Shown: positions 10,476 through 21,922, counted from the first letter of the stretch. The stretch: DNA of 64,000 nt from Bemisia tabaci (GCF_918797505.1 NC_092798.1:48878985-48942984), one strand, 5' to 3'. The notes: a model not told the origin generated them from the sequence alone. Made by a program: numbers and translations.

Positions 10476-10541
10476 AAGCCACTCTGGGGGAGAATAGATT
10501 CCGCTCCGCATTCATATAACTCTGGGTTTTTGGGCGCAATA

Positions 10542-11414
10542 CTGCCGTGCTATGAAAACGCCGTATGAACCTTCAGGCGTTGCCAAATTTCCTTTGATAA
10601 AACGTGAATTTCCTGGTAAACTTATGGATAGTTTCCTCCCAATTGTTCAGATAATGGGCCTGTTGCAAACTTTTGCTAGAGCAAAAATAAGAGTTGTCTC
10701 TTGTAGATATGCCTCAAAAATCACGATGAGCGCATCGGCAAAGTCTGAAATGCACTCATAACTTCACAATCTGCGTAAGAAATTTGCGTTTTTTTAAGCT
10801 TCCCGCTTCAAAAACGATACTACGGCACAGGTGAACATTTTGTTAGAGGAGTCGCTCCGATCGTCGGCGATATTCATCATGGCCGACGCTTGAGCGCAGT
10901 TCCGCGCGTTAATTCGAGGAGAGTTCAAGGTCAATCAATTCGGGCGTGAAAATATGAACGTTAACACACACGATTGTTATCTGGTCTAATCCAGCTCAGG
11001 TGTTATCTCGTCCCATCAAACGTATTTCGGCGGATTGGCGTCGGCCATGATGATTATTGCCGACGATGGAACGACTCCTCTTACAAAATGTTCACCTGTG
11101 CCGTAGTATCGTTTTTGAAGCGGGAAGCTCAAAAAACCGCAAATTTCTCACGCAGACTGTGAAGTTATGAGTGCATTTCAGACTTTGCCGATGCGCTCAT
11201 CGTGATTTTTGAGGCATTATCTATGAGAAACAACTCTTATTTTTGCTCTAGCAAAAGTTTTGCAACAGGCCCATTTTGTTCACAATTTTACCTAAAGATT
11301 CTGAAAACGTAAAAAAAGAATTTTCATAACTTTCATCACAAATAAGCATTTCATCGAAGAAAATTTGGCAACTCTCGAATGTTTATACGGCGTTTTTCCT
11401 TCACAGCACGGCAG
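10542..11414. repeat. Foldback element with CTGCCGTGC termini
   Basis: CTGCCGTGCTATGAAAACGC at the left pairs with GCGTTTTTCCTTCACAGCAC then GGCAG at the right. Inner arms match over hundreds of bases (GGGCCTGTTGCAAAC at 10656 with GTTTTGCAACAGGCCC ending 11272; GAACATTTTGTTAGAGGAGT with ACTCCTCTTACAAAATGTTC). The arms differ by small indels, so it is older than the 6937-8791 foldback. Relatives lie at 18846-19098 and about 34880-35100. Confidence 0.75.
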
Positions 11415-11574
11415 GATACAGCTGTGGCCCAAAATTTCACTCGAGACTTTTTAAGGGTGCACAGCTTCATTTCTACTCCAAATGCCTTATCTTCTCTCTG
11501 ATTAGTTTTTAGGAACTTTTCTACTCAATTAAACTCCCTTGCCCCAATCCTCTCAAGCTCTGCATGAGAAACTA

Positions 11575-11894
11575 CACTGGAAAACAAAAATTCTTGAGAT
11601 AGGTAGTACCTATTTTGACTTTAAGCCTTGTTTCTTGTCGACGATTTTTTTTTCGGGTAAATTCGTGAGGATTAGCTTAAAATCAGTTTTTAAGAGTTGA
11701 AGGAACGTTCTTTCGTTATCGTTAAGTTAACGTTAAAAAAACGATAACAAAACAACGTTTCTTTAACTAAAAACTCTGACTTTAAGTTAAATCCGTGTGG
11801 ATTAAAGAAGTGGATGGAAGAAATACCAAATTTCGTTGCCAAGAAATGACGCTTTAAGTCAAAATAATATCTCAAGCATTTTTTTTTTAGCGTG
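11575..11894. repeat. MITE related to the one at position 1
   Basis: It begins CACTGGAAAACAAAAATTCT and ends TTTTTTTTTTAGCGTG. The arms carry TTTGACTTTAAGCCTTGTTT and its complement AAATGACGCTTTAAGTCAAA. Preceded by TA. The copy is degraded relative to a perfect inverted repeat. Confidence 0.6.
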
Positions 11895-13230
11895 GATTCA
11901 TCCTCATAATTTAATCCACAAATACCAAATGGATTTCACGTCCAGCCAAAATTTTTAAAGATGAACATAAAATCTTGAAGGACCATTCACACATGCCCAT
12001 CCTAAAAATACCCCGGCTGGGCTTGCAAATTTTTCGTAGAATAAAGGTTCCGAAGGTCTAAGGTTGATGAATGAAATGAAAAAATATTTAAAAATAGTTG
12101 TTTTTTCTCGCTTTCCTACCTACCCACGCAGTGAATGTATGATTTCTAGAGCAAGATCTGATCTTCGCCATTAGGTATTTGTAATAAAGCTACGTCGTAA
12201 TACCAACAGCTTAACAATTACTCTCCTCTTCCGGTAGAATAAACTCACGAGGGTAGTATGTGTGGGTTGGGCTTGTGTGAGTGATACGCATCCACTTAGT
12301 ATGTCCGAAAATAAATGTTAATCTGAAAATAATGAATGTCTATACTTCAATCGTAATCAGGTTCATTGGATCGATTTGAGCTACGTCTCTGGCTATTCTC
12401 AGCAGCGCATGTAAGCTACTGTTAAATAATTACTCGCCCTCAAGTGGGTTTTTCACATTATTATATACTTTATCGTTCCGTTTCTTAGAAAAAAACACCT
12501 GATTTTATTGGAGCTTCCAGACATCTGGAAGCCGTGAGAGAGACGAGATATTATTAAAATTTTCTCGCCAATCAACGTTAAAAGTATAGTGTTATTTTAG
12601 CTCATTGAGGAAGAAAAAAGAGAGCAATGATCACGGGTCGAGGTGTAGGCTTGGACTAATTCGCATAGGTATCTTTTATTAAGTCTCGCAGTTGGTTACA
12701 TTGCAATGCTCAGCATCAGCACATTCTTCAGACAGACTGCATATAACTAAGGTTGTCAGGTTTACACATAACAAATTAATTCAACAAAAAGAAGGAAAAA
12801 TATTACGTGCAGTTATTATGAGGAATTCTAAGAAGAAAAATACAGTATGAGAACAGCGATAGGAACTCCGACCCCCCCCCCCCCTCTCCACATTATTTTG
12901 TAGAAGATGATTGAAGAATTCCGTCCGAAATGTTACAGGTCAAACATGAAATCGAGGAGAAAATAATTGATAACATGATGCTGATTTGCCTCTCCAGTAA
13001 AAGTTTTATGTACGGGACATTTTAAAACTTTGTAACGTGGTTCCAGAGTTTGGCAATCGATCAGTTGATAAAAAGGAACCAATATCCTCCATGAGCCTGT
13101 CTATTGATGCAATTATATTTCCTTTTGGTCCTCCTTAAAGCGGGTTTTTTTTTTTTTGCAAATATTGTTCGATGTAGTTTGTTGTATTGTATGCATTGAA
13201 TGTGCTATGCTGACCACAAGGAAGTTAGGA
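11895..13230. other. AT-rich intronic sequence, nothing recognised
   Basis: Part of the large hbn intron. It contains a poly-C tract (about 12873-12886) and a poly-T run near 13147-13158. I see no exon with plausible splice signals and no repeat family that I could pair with other copies. Confidence 0.4.
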
Positions 13231-13238
13231 CCAGTTGG

Positions 13239-13369
13239 ATTACATTTTGCAAAAAGGAACCACTATTTTTGGCTCATTTTAGAGACAACATATATGCCAT
13301 TAATTTCCCTTTGCAGATACGTGCTTTTATGGAGGGGGCAGAGATAGTGGTTCCCTCTTGCAATGTAAT
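13239..13369. mobile_element. MITE, ATTACATTTTGCAAAAAGG family, 8-bp duplication
   Basis: CCAGTTGG flanks both ends (13231-13238 and 13370-13377). Inside, ATTACATTTTGCAAAAAGGA and ACCACTAT at the left pair with ATAGTGGTTCC...TTGCAATGTAAT at the right. The 8-bp duplication would fit a hAT-type non-autonomous element and defines the ends of this widespread family. Other copies here lack an obvious duplication. Confidence 0.65.
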
Positions 13370-13544
13370 CCAGTTGGTCCTATTGTTGCCAGCTTAAATG
13401 AACTGCTTAAATCTAAATCATACATCCTTTCGTCTTAAGAGAGAAAGATAATTGACAGGAGGATTAATTTTGTCCAACCAAAAACGTCGAAGAGGTTTCA
13501 AAAATACTCGCGAAAGGGGCAAAAATCGACGATGGAAACTGCAA

Positions 13545-13977
13545 AAACGCGTATGTCAGTTGCGGAGTTCCGAAATCTCCGCTCCTATTTTGTTTTTTAA
13601 AAAGAGACTGAAGCAACACCCTGGCTCGAAGTTTTCACCGAATCTTCTCTGTAAAGAAGAAAATGATCACTGAAATTTTCAAAAAATGACGCTCGAAAGT
13701 TTTCCTTGTGAAAAGTGAAGTATAGCTGCAGAAAGTCTGCAATGGCGCACAATGGATCGAGTCAATAGGAGAGGTCGGGCGAAATTTGGGAACTTTAATG
13801 CTTATAACTCCGTTTACACAGAAATTTGAGCTCCCTAAGTGGTTCCATTGGTTTCCTCGTAAAATTTTCCGCCGGAACCACCCCTTGAAATGAAAAATGT
13901 GATGAAATAAACATCAAAATTTGCAGTTTTAGTCAAAAATTTTATGTCCGACCTCCCAGATTGACTCGATCCACTGG
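13545..13977. repeat. Two adjoining MITEs
   Basis: 13545-13745 is a copy of the GGAAGTCTGCAA family (CGTATGTCAGTTGCGGAG at the left, GCAGAAAGTCTGCAATGGC at the right). 13750-13977 is a second inverted repeat: CAATGGATCGAGTCAATAGG then GAGGTCGG at the left, CCGACCTCCCAGATTGACTC then GATCCACTGG at the right. Non-coding. Confidence 0.6.
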
Positions 13978-14280
13978 CGGCGAAACCGAGATTCGCATTT
14001 TTGCAGTTTCACCATCGCCGTTTCTCAGGCGAAGGGTTGTAACTGTAGCTACATTTGATTGTTGCAAGATTTTTCCTCGAAAAATTGCATTTTTACTTGG
14101 AGAAACTTTGGTATTTTTAACTGAAAATTCCACTGATTTTTCTCACGATCACATGCAAAAATCAGACACATTTTGGACGAAAATTGCGAAGGTACATTCC
14201 CGTAAAAATTTGAATTGTTCGGAGTAACGTTCCTTCGTGCGAGAAACGACATGAGATTCTAACAAGAAGGCCCTCTTTCA

Positions 14281-14470
14281 TCAGAGCAATACTTTTGCTT
14301 GCAATTTCCCAATGCACGCATCACTGAGAACGGAGAGAAAGCCAGTGCGCCTGCATTTAGGTGTGTATGCAACACACACATCCGCAGAGCACGAATAGTT
14401 GCACCAAGGCGTTTGCATTGACTTCTGCTTTTGTAAGCGTTTTGAACGTCTACTGACGAATTTGCCGCTC
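14281..14470. repeat. Dispersed repeat holding an empty hAT site
   Basis: In reverse orientation this repeat matches 16873-17015 continued at 17883-17912 (GCATTGGGAAATTGCAAGCA followed by AAAGTATTGCTCTGATG). At 17016 the related copy is interrupted by a hAT-type element; here TGCAAGCA occurs once, so this is the unoccupied arrangement. Confidence 0.75.
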
Positions 14471-15049
14471 ATTTGACTGTGCAAAAATCATCGATAACTT
14501 TCAATTTATTTGTCGTTTGACGGACATGTTGGGAAAAATGACAGTGCGAAATAATGTCACACTTCAAAACTGTCTTAAGGAGCTTTGGGCAAAGGCAGAA
14601 GTATGATACGACACGACGATTTTCACATAAGAATTTTAAACAGATCACGAGAAGGGGATTGAAAACTCTCCACTTAAATTAAATAGAGGAGCTCCAGCGT
14701 AAAACATTGAATTCAGGCATCTCAAGTTTTTTATTCGGAGAGAAGTAAACACTAGCCTGCTTGTCCCTTAAAAACGAAAGTAAATCACCAAAGTCAGGTA
14801 CCACAACTCTCTTTTTAAACAAATGACAGATAAAAAGGTTGGCGCCATGCAAAAAGGAAGCAAATTCTTGGATTCAAGAAAAAATATCAATACATCTCTT
14901 CAAAAATAAACATTTTATGAGAGAAAATTTGGCGGCTCCCGAAAGTTTGCACGACGTTTTTTGACGTTTATATGCATGGAAACATAGCAAAAAGAGGTCC
15001 AAAAAACACTCATAGACGGTGTGAGTCGGCAACCACATACTCGGTTTGT

Positions 15050-15660
15050 GACGTCGAAGACTTCGCTAAAATACGTGTGTTTAAACGGTAAATGCCGCCA
15101 GATAACGTCATTATAGGCGGTGCATTTTCTCACTTGTAAATCTATTTTTATACTATTTCCCATATTAGAAACAGACTATGAAAAATACTGTGAAATTAGC
15201 TCTTTAAGAACTTTCAGAAGAAGCATTAAAAAATTAGCATGCAAATTCTCTATTGACAGCATGTAGAGCAGAGCATCGCGAGTTCACGCCTAGCGCCATC
15301 GCGCCTTCAATTTTGTAGATGCAACACGGACATCCATCAAGCACGAATAGTCGTATCTCTGCGCCGTCCTTTCTCTCGCTCTACGTCTATACTGTGTTGG
15401 TTCCATTTCGACGGTGTAAGTCGGCAATCACATATCTCGGTTTGCGACGTCGCAGACTTCCTGTCATACTTTTATTTTTTAAACAGAATACTACTCAACG
15501 GCAATTCTTTAAAACTGCCGCGATTTTTCTTCTCTGTGCGAAGAAAATTCTGCAAAAACTTCAAGGAATGATGTCCATTTGTTCTCCTTTAAAAAAATAC
15601 TTGAACGCGGAGATTTGTCAGACACCGCGAACGAGATATGTGATTGCCGACTTGAGCCTT
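15050..15660. repeat. Cluster of dispersed repeats
   Basis: 15050-15260 is a reverse copy of the repeat at 8885-9220. 15268-15440 matches 412-660 and 27118-27290. 15400-15660 is a copy of the GGAAGTCTGC family: GTAAGTCGGCAATCACATAT and GCGACGTCGCAGACTTCCTG at the left, GAACGAGATATGTGATTGCC at the right. No gene. Confidence 0.6.
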
Positions 15661-15696
15661 CGTCATGCTTCTTTTTCTTTTTCTTATGGTTTAATC

Positions 15697-15856
15697 CAGT
15701 GGCTTGGTGGGAATGATTATCGATGTATCCCCATTTGAAGCTATGGAAAACAATCAGTTATTAAGGTGCTCGTTGCGAACACCCTGTTTATCGATCTTTT
15801 TCCATAAGTTCAAAAGGCAGATCAATCGATAAATCGCAAAGCACGCCACGCCACTA
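15697..15856. repeat. MITE, CAGTGGCGTGGCGTG family, diverged
   Basis: Left CAGTGGCTTGGTGGGAATGA with TATCGATGTATCCCC; right ATCAATCGATAAATCGCAAA then GCACGCCACGCCACTA. Sister copies are 18616-18746 and about 27671-27834. Confidence 0.65.
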
Positions 15857-16199
15857 ATTTATTGACTTCTTATGATTCTTGTCTAGAATCGCACGATATG
15901 CACGACTACGGAATCTTTTCAGTTTCCATCGGGTAACTCCTCTCGACCCTCAGTTGTTCTCTCGATCATCATCGAAACGCAACAAGGGATGACCGGGGGG
16001 TAGTAGTCGATGGAGGAGGAGGAAGTGGACCAGGAAAGCGCGAAAAGGAAACGGAAGCAGAGAGGGTATGAATTGCACAACAGAGAGAAAGGGAGAACGC
16101 GGGAGGGGGTGGAAGAGAGAGACAAGTGGCGCCGCCAGTGGCTGAAACCGGAGGCTCCCGTCGTCGTCGGGGTTGATCCAGGCCGGGGCCGACTTGCTT

Positions 16200-16700
16200 G
16201 AATATCAACTTTAATTGGGCACCGCTCCTACTTTTAAGTTGCGGCAGCCGGCACTAATTTCCCCGCGATCATTGCAGCCCATTGTCGGGGCCAATTGCAA
16301 CTATTGTTGATAAGTTGAGCGTCTGCTAATCGGATGTCCAAATAGCGCCCCCCCCCCTCCACCCCTCTGCCCCCGCCCCCTCCCCTCGGTTTCCCCCACG
16401 ACTACATTTTTATCGAGCACTCGACGCGACGGTTCCGCCTTGCCCACCTACTGTCCTCCCCGAACCCCCCGCCTTTATTTTACCGGTTAATCTGTGTATT
16501 GTTAATAGAGTCTCTATTATGCCACTCCGCCGTTTTATTACTTGCCTTTTTTCGCCGGTGCCTCGCTTTAATATGCTTTCGTTCCGGGTTCCTGAATCAA
16601 TTACCGATGCGGCTCTGCATCGGCCGAGGCTGCAATTGGTCCAATTCTCCTCGTTTTCTTTTTAGAAAACTTGACTTTCTGTCCGACAAAAGTAATCCGG
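16200..16700. other. Non-repetitive island in the hbn intron, possible enhancer
   Basis: From CAACTTTAATTGGGCACCGC to CAATTGGTCCAATTCTCC the sequence matches no repeat family in the window and is richer in GC than its flanks. It holds several TAATT cores, Sox-like CCATTGT and CTATTGT words and CTAATCGGAT. Such sites fit an enhancer of a developmental gene, but short motifs are common by chance. Confidence 0.3.
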
Positions 16701-17015
16701 ATGGTCACAGGACTTTTAGTCTAATTTTTTTTTTGTCCGTCAATATTTTTCGTCCCATGTATTTCGTCCACGAAATCTCGTCTGCGTGAAATTTGTCCTA
16801 GCACATAGTTACACGCTTTCGTTCGTCCAGCGTCTTTAAGTCACATTTGTGTTGTCCAGTAAGTTGAGTTCTGCTTACAAAAGCAGAAGTTAATGCAAAC
16901 GTTTTGTTGCAACTATTCGTGCTCTGCGGATGCATGTGTTGCATACACATCGAAATTCAGGCGCATTAGCTTTCTCTCCGTTCTCAGTGATGCGTGCATT
17001 GGGAAACTGCAAGCA

Positions 17016-17882
17016 CAGGGCCGGATTAAGGGGGTGGCCACGGCAGCCCATGGCGCGGCCCATGGCGGCAAATCTATGTGGGGCGGCAAATTTTGCAATT
17101 TTTTTAAATGCAGGTATAAAAAATAATTCGGATTTAGAAAAAAAATTACAAACGAGATAAGGCGAAAAAATCTCTAATTTTCTGAGAGTATAGTAATTTC
17201 TACTTTTGTCGTCTATCAGTGATACAAGAGACAGCACCTTTAATTTGTCGAGTTAAGAGAGAAACCAAGCACGCAATTTGGCCTGGAGAGAAATGATGAC
17301 AGGGACTTGAGATGAAAAGGAGAAGCCCTCGGTGCGGCGATCGGCATGTAACACATATTAGCGCCTACAAGACTGCACGAATACTTCACGCATTGCATCA
17401 AACACAGTGCGGTCATTGCAGACAGCGGAAACGGATAGCGCCTACAAGACTGCGCGAATACTTCACGCATTACATCAAACACAGTGCGTAATTGCGGACA
17501 GCGGGAAACGGATAGCGCCTACAAGACTGCGCGAATACGTCACGCATTGCGTCAAACACAGTGCGGTCTGCGAGGCGCGGCGGCGGAAGTTAAAATCATT
17601 AATCCAAATTTATGTTTGTTATCTCATAATTTTTTCGTTCATTTCTTATGAATGCGGAAGGCCTTGTCCACACAGAGATAGGTTTACGAAACTTAACTTT
17701 CGCGCAAAGTTCCGTGAACTTTTGCTAGTAGTGATGACAGGGCTTTCCCAAAAAATGTCTTCAACACCAGTAAACGCGTCTTATGCACCCCTCCCCCGCT
17801 GGCACGTTCATTTGATGGTTTTCATTGATGTTTCAAAACGAATGAGAAGGGGGCGGCAAGTAGGTAAGTAAATTCGGCCCTG
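17016..17882. mobile_element. hAT-type non-autonomous element, 867 bp
   Basis: It starts CAGGGCCGGATTAAGGGGGT and ends GGTAAGTAAATTCGGCCCTG. The 8-bp target duplication TGCAAGCA is exact (17008-17015 and 17883-17890). The interior has three copies of an ATAGCGCCTACAAGACTGCG-type block with GAATACTTCACGCATTGC. Frames in it are short and do not resemble a transposase. Confidence 0.88.
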
Positions 17883-18474
17883 TGCAAGCAAAAGCTATTG
17901 CTCTGATGTAAGAGGGTCTGCTTTTTGGAATCTCATACTCATGATCTTATCTCAACAATGTCGATCCTAACCTAACCCACAAGAGACAGTAACTGTTCCA
18001 TCATTTTCTCCCTTCGTCTTAACAATCGCACCCGTTTTAACCATTTTGTTACAGTCTTCTATATCCAGCATACAGCTCTCACCGAGCTAGTGAGCCTGTA
18101 CACGGTAAATAGTTCCCATCAGTGCCACACGTAGCACATTGCATGAGCTCCATACTAAATCGTGCGTTCCTGCATCAATTAAAATTTACGGAACCACTCG
18201 AGTCCGGTCTGAGCTTCCTGCGCGATGGGAGCTTTGATCTTTTCGAGGGTGGAGAATTTTCTTTTAAATTACAGAATCAAAAGACGCAGGATATGACAAT
18301 TAGAGCGTTACAGCTTTTAGCTTGGTCGTCTAAAAAAAAGGTGGAAAGGGAGACGGGAACGGAGAAAGGAAGAGGGAACGAAAAGGAAGAGGATGGAGGA
18401 GGAACAATAGGACGGGAAACTCCTTGACGGAGAGTTGCGGCGAGACGGCGGGATTCTGCACAAAGTTCTTTGGA

Positions 18475-18512
18475 GTAATTACAAGATAATTACCTCAATT
18501 ATCCTTATAATT
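18475..18512. promoter_or_regulatory. Cluster of homeodomain-type TAATT cores
   Basis: Within 38 bp there are TAATTA (18476), TAATTA (18487), an inverted TAATT (AATTA at 18497) and TAATT (18508). It lies in unique sequence inside the intron of a homeobox gene. Function is inferred; AT-rich introns produce such words by chance. Confidence 0.25.
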
Positions 18513-18615
18513 CACTCATTTCGACAAGAGCTCAATTAAAACTAGTTTAGATTCTTCATTGTTACTTTTATTGATAATTTGCCGCTCCTGATGTCTTGCG
18601 TATGGCTCTTGCGAG

Positions 18616-18746
18616 CAGTGGCGTGGCGTGAATTGCGATGTATCGATTGTTATGTCATTCAAACCTATGGTAAAGAATCGATTATCCTTTTCCATAGGTT
18701 TAAATGGCTTAACCATCGATACATCGCAAAACACGCCACGCCATTG
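18616..18746. mobile_element. MITE with CAGTGGCGTGGCGTG termini
   Basis: The left end CAGTGGCGTGGCGTGAATTG continues GCGATGTATCGATTG. The right end is ATCGATACATCGCAAAACAC then GCCACGCCATTG. The eight flanking bases are CTTGCGAG and CTTGCCAT, six of eight identical, which would fit a decayed hAT-type duplication. The core also folds (AACCTATGGTAAAG with CTTTTCCATAGGTT). Confidence 0.7.
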
Positions 18747-18845
18747 CTTGCCATTAACGCACACGACGTACGATTTCGCGATGGGATAATCGTTCTCTGA
18801 GACAAAAAGGAGGGCATTATAAAAAAAAGAGTCCAATCTTTACAC

Positions 18846-19098
18846 TGCTGTGCTAAGGAAGAACGCCGTACGAGCCCTTAGTCATTGTCAAATTTCGCCT
18901 GATAAAATACGAATTTTCGAGGCAATTTGTGGAGATTTTTCTCCCAATTTTTCGAAGAATTTAATTTGCACTTTAATCAACATTACCTGAAAATTTCAAG
19001 GAAAAAAGGTTCATAAACTTCCTTAAAAATAAATGTCTCATAAGTGGAATTTTGGCAACATCCGGCTGTTCATACGACGTTTTTCATTAGTACAGCAG
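18846..19098. repeat. MITE related to the 10542-11414 foldback
   Basis: Left CTGCTGTGCTAAGGAAGAAC then GCCGTACGAGCCC; right GTTCATACGACGTTTTTCAT then TAGTACAGCAG. These are the same terminal words as the 10.5-kb foldback, with a short unrelated interior. Confidence 0.65.
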
Positions 19099-19099
19099 A

Positions 19100-20390
19100 A
19101 TAGCACAATCTCTTCTTGAATTGACGTGAATTATTACCAGGGATCGAGTCGAGATGAAGATCTTGTGCGCTTTAACGTAACCCGAGTATACTTCTGCTAA
19201 CTCAGAGATATCTAGTCATTATTCTTTGTATACGCATTATTTGTCTAGGTTAGTTTGTAGAGATCCGATTTTTATAATTTTTGGGCTCTATTGGCAAGTA
19301 ACGATGTAGGAGCTCGTCGGCGAAAGCCTGGTGCGTACCGTAACTCAGACGAACACACACATTAAAAGATGCACAAGGCGAGAACTTGTAACTCCATTGT
19401 AAACTTACGGTATCCAGTTCGCCTTCATAACATTACATATGCAATACGCACAGTTGTGAAGTTCGAATAGTTGCATCCAGGTGTTGAGCAATGAGAGATA
19501 TTCTCTTGTGATACAAAACCGTGCGTTTTTCTTTAAGCCTGGCTTTGCTATTTCTGAGGCAACGTTAGCCTTTTGAGGGTTCCTGCAGAAGTATAAAAAT
19601 GAAGTAAAAATAAAGCACTCTCCGGTCGTATTTGAAACGTGGACCTGTCTTCAGATTTTGAGGGAGGTCAATTTAAGTTTAAAATTGGGTTCTACATGTT
19701 ACCTCTGACTGCGCTTGGAATAAAAAGTCTTGATTTAAATTTAGAAATGCGATTTTTAAGTGGGAACTCCGTGAATAGCATAATGTCATAATATATTCTC
19801 AAACCTTTGAGCGCAAATTATAATTTTAAAAGAAATGTATCTGGTCCCCTCCTTTGGTTTCATTAAGTCTGCTACAACTTGGTGATCTAATCATCTTTAC
19901 CATGAGCTCTCTACCTCTCGGTTCGGCCATATAGCGGTTTGAGCATGAAAAATACCATGCATACTTTGCAACACGGGAAACTATTTTTTGCTCATTTTAG
20001 AGACAACATATATATTCGCTCCTCGACGTAAAGGCCCAACTCGATTTTCGGCCATTTTGAGTTATTCATGTATTCATAAGTACTATGAGCTGCTCTTTCG
20101 ATCTAGCCTACTCCCAGGTCGATTTACCTGTAAAACAGATTACAGTGATCTTGTCTTGAGGCAAGAAAAAAATGCGACAAAAATGTACCCAAAATCGGTT
20201 TGCGGGGGGGGGGGGGGGGAGTGAGTTCATGGTACGTGTGGACTTAAATCGCGAAAACTCAAAATCTTGGCTGATCCAAGTTTCAAGATATCGCAATTTG
20301 ATGTTTCCATAGTAAATGAAAGTTTTCTACTGATTTTTATCTGATTTTTTATTTGTTCGTCTATTTTCGATCGGTTCACGTTTTTATTTT
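19100..20390. other. Intronic sequence, little recognised
   Basis: Part of the large hbn intron. It includes a fragment of the TTTTGC...GGCTCATTTTAGAGAC MITE family near 19968-20010 and a poly-G run at about 20203-20219. I see no exon. Confidence 0.4.
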
Positions 20391-20395
20391 AGAAA

Positions 20396-20485
20396 AAATA
20401 GTATTCTCTCCCCAGGGAATAGTTTTTCCTCCCGAGAAAATAGTTTTCTCTCCCGTGAGAATACTTTTCTCTCCCGAGAGAAAAT
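20396..20485. repeat. Short tandem repeat, ~22-bp unit
   Basis: About four imperfect copies of AATAGTTTTCTCTCCCGAGA (AATAGTATTCTCTCCCCAGG, AATAGTTTTTCCTCCCGAGA, AATAGTTTTCTCTCCCGTGA, AATACTTTTCTCTCCCGAGA). Local minisatellite without other context. Confidence 0.75.
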
Positions 20486-20836
20486 CGCAAAACAGTATTG
20501 TTCTCACTTTGAAAGGCACAGCCAAGTAATACTTTTTCAGATTTGTACAATTTGAATTGTTTTGTCCAACTGAGAAAGGCTGAAAAGTCAGCCGAAACGT
20601 TTTTGTGATATTCACGCGAAAATTAGCCTTGTAAACCCGTTGTGTAATTTGTTTTATTATTGTATAACTTTTCACGGGCTGCGGAGCATCAATAATATCT
20701 CATGTTTTAGTTTATGTTGAAAATTTTTTCCAGAATCCCCCATGAAATAATCGTAATATAAAACTCTCTATTGGTAATATTAATTAAAGAGATCAACGTG
20801 AGATCATGGTTTTCAAAGTGTTTTATACGGTTGTTT

Positions 20837-21138
20837 TCAATTCGCCTTCAGATGCGTCTGCAGCAATTGTTGTTAAGAATATGTCGTGCGTGCTGATTTC
20901 AGGTCATTACATACTCGACTCTCTGAAGGCGTTTTTTGTGCGAAAGTAGAGCACCCTGTTGGAGAATAACAGAAGATGGAATGAATCGCTCAATCCTTCT
21001 TCATTCGTTCTCCGACAGATGACACTAGTTGCGAACATAAAACGCCTTCAAAGAGTCGAGTATGTAATGAGTTCAAATCAGCACGCACAACATATTCGCA
21101 ACGACAATTGCTGAAGACGCAGTAGAAGGCGAACTGTT
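20837..21138. repeat. Foldback MITE with AATTCGCCTTC ends
   Basis: CAATTCGCCTTCAGATGCGT then CTGCAGCAATTGTTGTTAAG at the left pair with CGACAATTGCTGAAGACGCA then GTAGAAGGCGAACTG at the right. The inner arms ACTCGACTCTCTGAAGGCG and CGCCTTCAAAGAGTCGAGT also match. Single-ended fragments of a related family are at 22416, 22551, 44070 and 52320. Confidence 0.7.
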
Positions 21139-21642
21139 CAGTTAAAAGAAGAGTATGATAGGCAGTCTGCCTCTGCATGTAACGAAAGGGTATATATTCG
21201 ATCGAAATGAATCGCACGAAGAATAAAAACGTGAACCGATCGACACAGATTCCATGAAAAAATAAATAAAAAAGCGGATCAAAATACTGCAGAAAACTTG
21301 CATTAACGAGTACCGTGAAAATTTTAAACTGAGATATCTCAAAATTAGGATCCAGATTAGCCAAAATTTTGATTTTTCGCTATATATTTTAAGTTCACAC
21401 ATGCCACAGACTCACCCCCTGCAAACCGTTTTTGGGTATATTTTTGTCTCATTTTTTCTTTATTAAAAACCACTGGGATATATTTTGAAACACAGCAAAG
21501 GATGTAAGTGGTTTCTCACTTTGGCCATTGATATATCTCATTGTTTATTTCCTCATTGTATTTTGTGTATTATATACTGTAAATAAAGTCATGTATTCTG
21601 TTACGTGTATGTACTTAATTTTATGCGTGTTTTGTTTTGCAG

Positions 21643-21736
21643 GTGTGGTTTCAAAATCGACGGGCAAAATGGCGGAAGCGCGAAAAGGCCCTTGGACGAG
21701 AGGCCCCAGCTTTTATTCCTGGTGAGCAGCCACCAA
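21643..21736 (+). CDS. hbn: hbn exon: recognition helix and post-homeodomain linker
   Basis: After the acceptor TTTTGTTTTGCAG, phase 0 translation gives [20 protein letters not shown] then [11 protein letters not shown]. This completes the homeodomain with Gln at position 50 and the [13 protein letters not shown] recognition helix. Two donors fit: GTGAGT at 21737 (31 codons plus 1 base) and GTGAGC at 21722 (26 codons plus 1 base). Both leave phase 1, so both join in frame to the last exon, giving ...QPPN-FPAE or ...IPD-FPAE. The exon is separated from the previous one by about 18.8 kb filled with transposons. A MITE begins less than 50 bp after the downstream donor. Confidence 0.88.
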
Positions 21737-21782
21737 GTGAGTTGACTTGAATCAATGCCGGATATTTCATTGGTACTTTAAT

Positions 21783-21922
21783 TAGACCTCATTTTGCAAT
21801 TAGGAACTACAATTTTTGGCTCATCCGTAAAAACACTTATCTGCAAACGCAAACTAAATGGTACATACGTTGTTTCTTAACTGAGCTAGAGATTGTAGTT
21901 CCGAATTGCAAAATTTAGTCCA
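21783..21922. repeat. MITE just downstream of hbn exon
   Basis: Left TTTTGCAATTAGGAACTACA; right TTGTAGTTCCGAATTGCAAA. It is shared with 58996-59124, a copy in a PHAX intron (same GTACATACGTTGTTTC centre). It sits within 50 bp of the exon's donor site. Confidence 0.65.

Noticed and set aside
12873..12886. Poly-C tract as a regulatory element
   Set aside because: A plain homopolymer with no associated structure; similar runs occur at 5020, 16347 and 22968.
21528..21725. 65-residue frame crossing the hbn second exon
   Set aside because: It is in the wrong frame; the phase-0 frame from 21643 encodes the homeodomain recognition helix.
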